Assembly (NCBI GenBank): GCA_021799935.1
Contig: JAJYZM010000008.1
Span: forward strand, 1-13,247
Direction of reading: 5' to 3'
DNA from: a bacterium
GTDB lineage: Bacteria > SZUA-79 > Acidulodesulfobacterales > Acidulodesulfobacteraceae
DNA length: 13,247 bases
Shown here piece by piece: positions 7,168-13,247 of this stretch; position 1 is the stretch's first letter; each line of letters starts with the position of its first letter. The translations under genes and the position numbers were made by a program. Under the pieces are notes generated by a model. The model had not been told where the DNA came from and did not search any database. It saw only the letters and a program-made list of their open reading frames with translations.

Positions 7168-7929
7168 ATGACGCCTCTTAATTTAACGACGGCAATTTTT
7201 TTATTTTTTACTTATACGGTCGGTTTAATTTTCGTAATTGCGGTAGTATTAAGGATATATCAATACGCGACCACCCCGCAGCCTATTAAACTTCCACTTA
7301 CGCCCGCTCCTTTAACCGCAGGCGGAGCTTTTGCCAGAATTCTGGGAGAAGTTATTTTTTTTAAGAGTCTTTTTAAATCAAACAAGCCTACGTGGCTTTT
7401 CGGCTATCTTTTCCATATAGCGTTTTTTCTCTTGATATTCATGCATTTTTTAAGGCATTTTATTTACGCAAATCCGCTTCCATGGTGGTACGATATATTC
7501 GTCGATATCGGTATAGTGTGCGGCATCACGATGGTGCTGTCCCTTTTCTTTCTTTTAATGAGAAGGGTGCTCGTCGAACGCGTAAAATTCATATCTTTAT
7601 TTTCGGATTATATAATATTGATTCTTATTATGCTTATCGGCCTGGCGGGATTGTCGCTAAACTATGTGATATCTCCGTCGGCGCTGACAGTCGTGGATAA
7701 CCAGCTTGACCCGTATATGAACGGACTTTTAAACTTCCAATTCACGAATATTCCGTCGAACCCCGTTTTCCTGATCCATTATACGCTCGTATTGCTACTC
7801 GTGCTTTATATTCCGTTCAGCAAGGTGATGCATTTCGTCGGCATATTCTTTTCGCCTACAAGGAATATGGTCGATAACCCTGAGGAAGAAAGATATTACA
7901 GGCCTAACGCAAAAGATTTATCTATTTAA
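7168..7929 (+). CDS. dsrM: DsrM, membrane cytochrome b subunit
   Basis: Membrane cytochrome b subunit of the DsrMK complex, NarI-like, 253 aa. Five hydrophobic helices can be read: about 8-28, 76-99, 108-131, 144-167 and 200-220. Candidate haem-ligand histidines lie in the second helix (His83 in YLFHIAF, His93 and His97 in MHFLRH) and the fifth (His204 in LIHY, His222 in KVMHF). In known systems DsrM exchanges electrons with menaquinol and passes them to cytoplasmic DsrK. The length matches short DsrM forms and is less than the roughly 335-aa form of Desulfovibrio. AGGGGG at 7155-7160 is the ribosome site. It starts a two-gene unit with dsrK, after the dsrC hairpin. Confidence 0.9.
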   Translation: MTPLNLTTAIFLFFTYTVGLIFVIAVVLRIYQYATTPQPIKLPLTPAPLTAGGAFARILGEVIFFKSLFKSNKPTWLFGYLFHIAFFLLIFMHFLRHFIYANPLPWWYDIFVDIGIVCGITMVLSLFFLLMRRVLVERVKFISLFSDYIILILIMLIGLAGLSLNYVISPSALTVVDNQLDPYMNGLLNFQFTNIPSNPVFLIHYTLVLLLVLYIPFSKVMHFVGIFFSPTRNMVDNPEEERYYRPNAKDLSI

Positions 7930-8046
7930 ATTATTAACTTGGTAAATTTAAATTAAATTAAAAATTTTAAAAATCGAAAAAACTTAATTTATTTAATTAC
8001 GCCGATATTTTGATTTTTAACCGTGAAACGCAGGGGGTAATAATTT

Positions 8047-9534
8047 ATGGCTAATCCAAAAGACAAATATAAAATTCCGGTACTTGACGGAAATATTCCG
8101 ATTCCTAAAATAGTTCCCGGAGCTTCGGCTTACGAGCATATGGTTGAAGCTCAGAAAGTCGATATGGAAGCTCTCGGTTTTCCTTTCAAGCTAAAAGACG
8201 GATGGAAGGAAAAGGCTATCGGAGTTTTCAAGGAAATATTAGACAACAATAAGGCGGTAAGGGATTATATGGATATTTGCGTCAGATGCGGCGCATGTAC
8301 GGACAAATGCCACTTTTTTCTCGGAACCGCAGACCCTAACAATATGCCTGTTCAAAGGCAGGAATTGATGAGAAAGGTTTACAGGTATTATTTTACTCCC
8401 TCGGGCTTTTTCAAAAGCCTTTCCAATTCTCAGGAATTGACGGAAGAAGTTTTAAAAGACTGGTTTACCTATTTTTATCAGTGTTCGGAATGCAGAAGAT
8501 GCTCCCTTTATTGTCCCTACGGCATAGATACGGCTGAAATAACCATGGCCGCCAGACAGATAATGGATTCGATAGGACTCGGCCAGAAATACGCGACTGA
8601 AGTCATACATAAGGTTTTCAGAACCGGCAACAATATAGGTATTCCTCCGCTCGCCTTAAGGAATACTCTGGACGATTTGGAAGAGGAAATAAAAGACGAG
8701 TCGGGTAAAGACGTCAAGATACCTATGGACGTAGAGGGAGCGGAAGTTTTGCTGGTTCCTCCTTCGGCAGATTTTTTTGCAATGCCCCATATGGAATCTT
8801 TGAAAGGATACGCAAAAGTATTCTATAAATCCGGCATAAGCTATACCGTTTCGTCGTATGCTTCGGAAGCCGGAAATTTCGGCATGTTTCTGGGCAGTTA
8901 CAAAAACACCAAGGAAATCAATAAAAGAATATGGGACGAGGCAAGAAGGCTTAAAGTTAAAAGGGTAGTTATCGGGGAATGCGGGCATGCGTGGAGAGCG
9001 GCCTACACATATTCCAATACAATGAACGGACCGTTCGATTTCTTGGATTCCAAATACAGGCAACCGATGCATATTTGCGAATTTACTCTGGGACTAGTAA
9101 AGGACGGCGTCGTAAAACTCGACCCTTCGGCGAACGACGATAAAGTCGTTACGTTTCACGATTCGTGCAATGTCGCGCGTGGTTCCCGAATGGGAGATTT
9201 TAAAGGTGGACAGATAGTTATACCGCGCGAATTGATAAAAGCCGCCGCCAATAAATTTGTCGAACTGAGGGAAGGCACCACAAAAGAAAGCACTTACTGC
9301 TGCGGAGCCGGAGGCGGACTTTTGACCGAGGAAGTTATGAATCTCAGATTAGCCGGCGCGATGCCCAGAATGCAGACGGTCAAGGAAGCCGTTGACAATC
9401 ACGGAGTTAATTTTTATGCCCTTATCTGCGCAATCTGTAAAACCCAGTTTTCTAAAATATTTCCCCTCCACGGCTTTGAAGAGGAAATGGTCGGCGGAAT
9501 CCATCAGCTCGTCAGCAATGCTATAATATTGTAA
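8047..9534 (+). CDS. dsrK: DsrK, HdrD-like iron-sulfur subunit
   Basis: Cytoplasmic heterodisulfide-reductase-like subunit (HdrD family), 495 aa. Two [4Fe-4S] motifs are seen: CVRCGACTDKC (78-88) and CSECRRCSLYC (146-156). The C-terminal half carries CCG-type cysteines: Cys312 (GECGHAW), Cys374 (FHDSCNVARGS), the CCGAGGG pair Cys418-Cys419, and CAIC (461-464), expected to bind the noncubane catalytic cluster that acts on DsrC disulfide or trisulfide. The ribosome site is AGGGGGT at 8033-8039. The gap after dsrM is 117 bases of AT-rich sequence with nothing recognisable. No dsrJ, dsrO or dsrP follows, so this is a two-subunit DsrMK arrangement as far as the window shows. Confidence 0.93.
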   Translation: MANPKDKYKIPVLDGNIPIPKIVPGASAYEHMVEAQKVDMEALGFPFKLKDGWKEKAIGVFKEILDNNKAVRDYMDICVRCGACTDKCHFFLGTADPNNMPVQRQELMRKVYRYYFTPSGFFKSLSNSQELTEEVLKDWFTYFYQCSECRRCSLYCPYGIDTAEITMAARQIMDSIGLGQKYATEVIHKVFRTGNNIGIPPLALRNTLDDLEEEIKDESGKDVKIPMDVEGAEVLLVPPSADFFAMPHMESLKGYAKVFYKSGISYTVSSYASEAGNFGMFLGSYKNTKEINKRIWDEARRLKVKRVVIGECGHAWRAAYTYSNTMNGPFDFLDSKYRQPMHICEFTLGLVKDGVVKLDPSANDDKVVTFHDSCNVARGSRMGDFKGGQIVIPRELIKAAANKFVELREGTTKESTYCCGAGGGLLTEEVMNLRLAGAMPRMQTVKEAVDNHGVNFYALICAICKTQFSKIFPLHGFEEEMVGGIHQLVSNAIIL

Positions 9535-9559
9535 AAAAATAAAATTAAAATAATTTACG

Positions 9560-9599
9560 GCGGCGGAAGTTCTCGATTTAAACTGGGAATTTCCGCCGC
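9560..9599 (+). terminator. GC-rich hairpin after dsrK
   Basis: 13-bp stem with one G-T pair: 9560-9572 (GCGGCGGAAGTTC) with 9587-9599 (GAATTTCCGCCGC), loop of 14 bases. It is the most GC-rich patch in an AT-rich gap. The downstream sequence GGTTTAAAT is not a good U tract, so this may be a weak terminator, an attenuator or an mRNA end-protecting structure between dsrMK and dsrEFH. Confidence 0.55.
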
Positions 9600-9662
9600 G
9601 GTTTAAATATGAAAGCGGGATTTTAAAAAAAGATTAAAAGATTAAAAATTAAGGAGGGATTA

Positions 9663-10013
9663 ATGAAATTCGGCGTTCTTATAAAAGACGGACCTTATAC
9701 GCATCAGGCAATGGACAGCGCCTACAATTTTATACTTGCGGCGCTGGAATCGGGGCATGAAATACAGGGAGTTTTTTTTTATAACGAGGGTGTGTGTAAT
9801 ACTTGCGGAACTATGGAACCCCCGCGGGACGAAAGAAACATTAAAAATTTGCTTTTAGGACTTAACGAAAAAGGCATCAGGCTGATAGTATGCGTTGCCG
9901 CCGGCAAAAGAAGAGGCTTGGTGTCCCAAACGGTTTCCTGCGCAGGCGAAATATCGGGATTGGGACAGTTATTAGAATTATGCATAGAGTCAGACAGGAT
10001 GATAACATTTTAG
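9663..10013 (+). CDS. dsrE: DsrE/TusD-family sulfurtransferase subunit
   Basis: 116-aa DsrE/TusD protein, the catalytic persulfide subunit of the DsrEFH (TusBCD-like) heterohexamer. The expected active cysteine lies in LIVCVAAGKRRGL as Cys77, matching Cys78 of characterised DsrE/TusD. The signature after the second strand, FFYNEGVCNTCG (38-49), is also present and adds Cys45 and Cys48. In known systems the complex takes sulfur from a TusA/rhodanese donor and hands it to DsrC or TusE. An AAGGAGGGA ribosome site at 9651-9659 starts a three-gene run. DsrEFH is normally regarded as a sulfur-oxidiser or tRNA-thiolation trait, so its place between dsrMK and sat is notable. Confidence 0.9.
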   Translation: MKFGVLIKDGPYTHQAMDSAYNFILAALESGHEIQGVFFYNEGVCNTCGTMEPPRDERNIKNLLLGLNEKGIRLIVCVAAGKRRGLVSQTVSCAGEISGLGQLLELCIESDRMITF

Positions 10014-10060
10014 TTATTTACGGACATTAATTTTTTAAATAATCGACGAGGTGATATTAT

Positions 10061-10435
10061 ATGGGAGAACAGGAGAAAACAAGCGTTATGTTTGTGTGCA
10101 GAACCGCTCCGTATGGAACTATTTTTGAGCAGGAGGCCATAGAAGCAATGGTTATGTTCGGAGCCTATGAACAGGATATAAGCGTCGCGTTCGTAGACGA
10201 CGGGGTGCTTGCTTTAAAAAAAGGACAGGATCCGTCTTTGCTGGGAAAGAAAAATTTTTCTATGACGTATATGATTTTAAAAGACGATTTTGAAATATCG
10301 CATATTTATGTCGAAAAGGAATCCCTTGTAGAAAGAGGAATGAGCGAAAGCGATTTAATTACGGAAGTCGAGATTTTAGACAGAAACGCCTTAAGGCAAA
10401 AAATGAATGAAATGAAGGCTTTTCTGCCGTTTTAA
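10061..10435 (+). CDS. dsrF: DsrF/TusC-family protein
   Basis: 124-aa DsrF/TusC subunit of the sulfur-relay complex; this subunit is structural and lacks the catalytic cysteine. Recognisable segments are APYGTIFEQEAIEAM (16-30), which matches the family APYG...EALD helix, and VAFVDDGVLALKKGQDP (42-58), which matches the LFLDDGVYQL-KGQDP region. The only cysteine is Cys13 near the N-terminus. It lies 47 bases after dsrE, with GAGGTGAT (10049-10056) as ribosome site and dsrH 62 bases downstream. The DsrE-F-H order is the same as in classical purple sulfur bacterial operons. Confidence 0.88.
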   Translation: MGEQEKTSVMFVCRTAPYGTIFEQEAIEAMVMFGAYEQDISVAFVDDGVLALKKGQDPSLLGKKNFSMTYMILKDDFEISHIYVEKESLVERGMSESDLITEVEILDRNALRQKMNEMKAFLPF

Positions 10436-10497
10436 AAATCATTATTTTTTTAACGGCGTTTTCGCCGGTAATTTTAAAATATAAGGAGGGGAAATAG

Positions 10498-10797
10498 ATG
10501 ATGCATATAGTAAAAAGATCGCCTTACGAGTCGTCTGCTTTAAGCAATGCCTTAAATTATATAGTCCAGGGCGATATAATGCTATTGACGGAAGACGGCA
10601 TATACGCCGCGAAAAAAGGCGGTAAATACGAAAGTTTATTAAAAAACTTAATACAGAAAAATGCGGTTTATTGTCTTTTGGCGGATATCAAGGCCAGAGG
10701 AATTCAAGACGGCGAAATAATAGAAAACGTAAAAATAATTGATTATAAGGGTTTTGTCGAAAAGGCCATAGAGCATAATCCTATGACGTGGGCATAG
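10498..10797 (+). CDS. dsrH: DsrH/TusB-family protein
   Basis: 99-aa DsrH/TusB subunit, third member of the DsrEFH complex. The N-terminus MMHIVKRSPY aligns residue for residue with the TusB MLHTLHRSPW start, which supports the first of two adjacent ATGs (AAGGAGGGG at 10482-10490 is 7 bases upstream). Other family landmarks are GDIMLLTEDGIYAAKKG (25-41), ADIKARGI (62-69) and IIDYKGFVEKAIEHNP (80-95) before MTWA. The cysteine reported at position 20 of purple-bacterial DsrH is absent (Asn20); the only cysteine is Cys59. Escherichia TusB also lacks it, so this does not exclude function. Confidence 0.87.
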   Translation: MMHIVKRSPYESSALSNALNYIVQGDIMLLTEDGIYAAKKGGKYESLLKNLIQKNAVYCLLADIKARGIQDGEIIENVKIIDYKGFVEKAIEHNPMTWA

Positions 10798-10913
10798 GCA
10801 TAAACGTCTCTTGCAGCTGCGATGTTAATATTAAATAAATTAATAAGAAATGTGGATTGTGCTCGCCGTTCAAATCCTAATTAAAAAAGAGTTATAAAAT
10901 ATTAAAATAGTTG

Positions 10914-10942
10914 TTGACATTTAGAAAAAATAATATTAAATT
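10914..10942 (+). promoter_or_regulatory. Putative promoter for sat
   Basis: TTGACA at 10914-10919, 17-base spacer, then TAAATT at 10937-10942 as a 4/6 match to the -10 box. It sits in the 226-base gap between dsrH and sat, consistent with sat being a separate transcription unit. The same perfect -35 hexamer occurs upstream of dsrA. The rest of this gap (10798-10910 and 10943-11010) shows no gene, RNA or strong hairpin that I can recognise. Confidence 0.45.
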
Positions 10943-11023
10943 TATAAAGTTATATAAAAAATTAAAGCCTATACATAATAAATCCGCAACAAATTACCAT
11001 ACTTAAATATCTGGAGGAATAAA

Positions 11024-12247
11024 ATGGCGTTAGTAAATCCGCACGGGAAAGAAAAAAAATTAAAGCCTTTGCTGCTATCCGGTTCGAAACTCAAAGCAGC
11101 TAAGGAAAAAGCAAAAAGCCTTAAAAAATTACCTATGACCTCGAGAGAAACATCGGACCTAATAATGCTCGGCATAGGCGCTTTTACTCCGTTGGAAGGA
11201 TTCATGGGGAAAAAAGACTGGCAGGGCGTAGTAGATAATTACACCATGGCAGACGGAACGTTCTGGCCCATACCTATTACTCTTTCCGCCACAAAAGAAT
11301 TATCGGGAGAAATTAAAATAGGAGAGGAAGTCGCTCTCGTCGATTTTGAAACCTCCGAAATTATAGGAATAATTACCGTATCCGAAAAATATTCCATAGA
11401 CAAGACGCATGAGTGCCAAAAAATATTTAAAACTACCGATATGGAGCACCCCGGGGTCCAAAAGGTTATGGCTCAGGGAGACGTCAATATTGCGGGCAAG
11501 GTCGTAGTTTTAAGCGAGAGCACCTATCCGGTCGAGTTTAAAGAAATATACATGCGTCCCGCGGAAGTAAGAAAAGTATTCGAGGAAAAAGGATGGAATA
11601 CGGTTGCCGCTTTTCAGACCAGAAATCCTATGCACCGTTCGCACGAATATCTTGCGAAAGTAGCCGTAGAAACCACCGACGGCGTTCTTATTCACCAGCT
11701 TATCGGAAAATTAAAGCCGGGAGATATTCCCGCCAGCGTCAGAGCGGTTGCAATCAATACCTTAATGGACAAATATTTTGTTAAAAATACCATTGTTCAG
11801 GCAGGCTACCCTATGGAAATGAGATACGCAGGACCGAGAGAGGCCCTTCTTCACGCAGTTTTCAGGCAGAATTACGGTTGTTCGCATCTTATCGTCGGAA
11901 GGGACCATGCGGGAGTCGGCGACTATTACGGGCCGTTCGACGCCCACAAGATATTCGACGAAATTCCAAAAAACGCGCTTGAATTAAAGCCTTTAAAAAT
12001 GGATTTAACGTTTTACTGCCATAAATGCGACGGTATGGCATCTACCAGAACATGTCCCCATCCTAAAGAAGACAGGCTCACTTTAAGCGGAACTATGCTA
12101 AGAAAACTTTTATCGGAGGGACAGGAAGTTCCAGACCATTTTTCCAGGCCGGAAGTATTAGCTATACTCAAAGACTATTACGCCTCTCTTTCTAAAGACG
12201 AAAAAGTCGAGGTTAAACTGCATAAAGCGGCCAAAGGGGAGATTTAA
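11024..12247 (+). CDS. sat: Sulfate adenylyltransferase (ATP sulfurylase)
   Basis: Homo-oligomeric ATP sulfurylase, 407 aa, normal size for the bacterial dissimilatory type without an APS-kinase domain. It activates sulfate with ATP to APS in the cytoplasm and can run in reverse in sulfur oxidisers. Signature motifs: [14 protein letters not shown] (197-210) with the HxxH-like nucleotide site, [13 protein letters not shown] (266-278) and [12 protein letters not shown] (292-303). A zinc-type cluster is seen at Cys332, Cys335 and Cys344 with His346 (FYCHKC...RTCPHP). Ribosome site GGAGG lies about 9 bases upstream of the ATG. aprBA follows after 125 bases, so sulfate activation and APS reduction are adjacent. 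Confidence 0.96.
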   Translation: MALVNPHGKEKKLKPLLLSGSKLKAAKEKAKSLKKLPMTSRETSDLIMLGIGAFTPLEGFMGKKDWQGVVDNYTMADGTFWPIPITLSATKELSGEIKIGEEVALVDFETSEIIGIITVSEKYSIDKTHECQKIFKTTDMEHPGVQKVMAQGDVNIAGKVVVLSESTYPVEFKEIYMRPAEVRKVFEEKGWNTVAAFQTRNPMHRSHEYLAKVAVETTDGVLIHQLIGKLKPGDIPASVRAVAINTLMDKYFVKNTIVQAGYPMEMRYAGPREALLHAVFRQNYGCSHLIVGRDHAGVGDYYGPFDAHKIFDEIPKNALELKPLKMDLTFYCHKCDGMASTRTCPHPKEDRLTLSGTMLRKLLSEGQEVPDHFSRPEVLAILKDYYASLSKDEKVEVKLHKAAKGEI

Positions 12248-12358
12248 TGCCGTTAAGCGTCAAATCAGGCCAAAAATGTTATTTGCACGCGCAATATACA
12301 TAATATATATACATACAGATATATAGTTTTAGTTTTATTTATTAATAACAATATAATT

Positions 12359-12365
12359 AAGGAGG
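12359..12365 (+). promoter_or_regulatory. Ribosome binding site fixing the aprB start
   Basis: AAGGAGG ends one base before the ATG at 12367 but seven bases before the in-frame ATG at 12373. The second spacing is normal and gives the family N-terminus MPSFV, so 12373 is taken as the start. Confidence 0.85.
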
Positions 12366-12372
12366 TATGAAA

Positions 12373-12807
12373 ATGCCAAGTTTTGTAATTGCCGAAAAAT
12401 GTGACGGTTGCAAGGGAAGGGATAAGACTGCATGCCAGTATATCTGCCCTAACGACCTTATGGTTCTTAACAAGGATATTATGAAGGCTTACAACCAGGA
12501 GCCCGACCAGTGCTGGGAATGTTACAGTTGCGTTAAAATTTGTCCTCAATCGGCTATCGAAATAAGGGCCTATCAGGATTTTGCTCCTATGGGCGCTTCC
12601 GTTATCCCTATGCGCGGTTCCGATTCCATTATGTGGACCGTTAAATTCAGAAACGGAAAGATTAAAAGGTTTAAATTCCCAATCAGAACCACTCCCGAAG
12701 GCGGTTTAGACCCGTATAAGGGAATTGCGGACGTCAATGCGGGAAGTTTAAAAGACGAACGTTTATGCGATGAAATCGGGATAGAACTTACGGCCCCTAA
12801 GAAATAA
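12373..12807 (+). CDS. aprB: APS reductase beta subunit AprB
   Basis: Iron-sulfur beta subunit of cytoplasmic adenylylsulfate reductase, 144 aa from the preferred start. Two [4Fe-4S] clusters are bound by an N-terminal ferredoxin domain: Cys10, Cys13, Cys21, Cys25 (CDGCKG...CQYIC) and Cys47, Cys50, Cys53, Cys57 (CWECYSCVKIC). These carry electrons to the FAD of AprA. The AprB-specific tail follows, from QDFAPMGASVIPMRG (68-82) to a charged TAPKK end. The 125-base gap after sat is AT-rich, with an ATATA-rich stretch near 12292-12326 and no convincing promoter or terminator; a TATAAT at 12352-12357 has no matching -35 and is too close to the gene. aprA begins 67 bases downstream. Confidence 0.95.
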   Translation: MPSFVIAEKCDGCKGRDKTACQYICPNDLMVLNKDIMKAYNQEPDQCWECYSCVKICPQSAIEIRAYQDFAPMGASVIPMRGSDSIMWTVKFRNGKIKRFKFPIRTTPEGGLDPYKGIADVNAGSLKDERLCDEIGIELTAPKK

Positions 12808-12874
12808 CGCATTAGCCGTTTAAAAATCTATTAATTTTAATTAAAATAATTATAAATTGCGAGGATAAATTGTT

Positions 12875-13247
12875 ATGGCTGAAATGAAAGGTTCGATGAC
12901 AAGCACCGATGTATTAAACAATTATACCATAGAAGAAATCGACACCGACGTTTTAATCGTCGGCGGCGGCATGGTTGGATGCGGAGCCGCATTCGAAATA
13001 AAAAAATGGGCGCCTAAAGATATGAAAATAACGTTGGTCGAAAAAGCCTCTATTGAAAGAAGCGGCGCCGTTGCGATGGGACTTTCGGCAATCAACACTT
13101 ATCTTGGAGTCAATACTCCGGAAGATTACGTTAAACACGTCGCCAACGACCTTATGGGCTTAGTTAGGGAAGACCTTATTTACGACGTAGGCAGACACGT
13201 AGATTCCACCGTTCAGCTTTTCGAAAAATTCGGCCTTCCGATATTCA
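12875..13247 (+). CDS. aprA: APS reductase alpha subunit AprA (partial, cut by window end)
   Basis: First 124 codons of the FAD-containing catalytic subunit of APS reductase; the gene runs off the window, so the truncation is by sampling. The N-terminus shows an FAD dinucleotide motif DVLIVGGGMVGCGAAFE (25-41), then VEKASIERSGAVAMGLSAI (55-73) and the LGVNTPEDYV segment (77-86), all typical of AprA. The ATG at 12875 follows GAGG at 12861-12864. With aprB upstream it forms the usual aprBA order. AprA reduces APS to sulfite and AMP in reducers, or makes APS from sulfite in oxidisers. Confidence 0.96.
   Translation, partial: MAEMKGSMTSTDVLNNYTIEEIDTDVLIVGGGMVGCGAAFEIKKWAPKDMKITLVEKASIERSGAVAMGLSAINTYLGVNTPEDYVKHVANDLMGLVREDLIYDVGRHVDSTVQLFEKFGLPIF

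Noticed and set aside
12292..12326. ATATA-rich stretch before aprB as a repeat or promoter cluster
   Set aside because: Low-complexity sequence typical of the AT-rich gaps here, with no regular period or paired -35 box.
12367..12372. Upstream ATG adding Met-Lys to AprB
   Set aside because: It is only one base from the ribosome site; the ATG at 12373 has correct spacing and gives the family N-terminus.

Overview
The window is the dissimilatory sulfur-metabolism locus of an AT-rich bacterium. It runs from a tRNA-Ser gene to the truncated start of aprA, and every recognisable gene lies on the + strand. The gene set is tRNA-Ser(CGA), a small unknown ORF, dsrN, dsrA, dsrB, dsrD, dsrL, dsrC, dsrM, dsrK, dsrE, dsrF, dsrH, sat, aprB and aprA (partial). 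The presence of dsrD, adjacent sat-aprBA and a DsrMK pair points to a sulfate or sulfite reducer. dsrL and dsrEFH are usually associated with sulfur oxidisers. From memory, this mixture occurs in a few uncultured lineages, for example the deltaproteobacterial Sva0485 / Candidatus Acidulodesulfobacterales group; that taxonomic guess was not tested.

Layout. Bases 1-209 hold the tRNA and a pair of small GC-rich hairpins that look like a dispersed palindromic repeat. Bases 210-2019 hold a 113-codon unknown ORF overlapping dsrN, a CbiA-like amidotransferase expected to amidate sirohaem for DsrAB. A 225-base AT-rich gap follows, containing a 77-base tandem duplication in which each copy carries a sigma70-like promoter. 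Next come dsrA, dsrB, dsrD, dsrL and dsrC (2245-7073), closed by a strong hairpin. dsrM and dsrK follow (7168-9534), closed by a second hairpin, then dsrE, dsrF and dsrH (9663-10797). After a 226-base gap with a likely promoter come sat (11024-12247), aprB and the first 124 codons of aprA. No gene-free stretch exceeds 300 bases.

How the parts fit. Sat activates sulfate to APS and AprBA reduces APS to sulfite. DsrAB, with the DsrN-modified sirohaem cofactor and the DsrD activator, reduces sulfite. DsrL is predicted to link NAD(P)H to DsrAB. DsrC is the sulfur-carrier partner, DsrMK is the membrane quinol/DsrC electron-transfer pair, and DsrEFH is a persulfide relay that in known systems docks on DsrC or TusE. 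dsrJOP are absent from the covered region.

The most striking observation is that the DsrC here ends with the usual KPTGCV arm and its penultimate cysteine, but has alanine where the second redox cysteine (CysB) should be. It also carries the extra segment typical of oxidiser DsrC and TusE. It therefore looks like a single-cysteine carrier suited to the neighbouring DsrEFH relay, not to the standard trisulfide cycle. Either a second, two-cysteine DsrC exists elsewhere in the genome, or this organism uses a variant mechanism.
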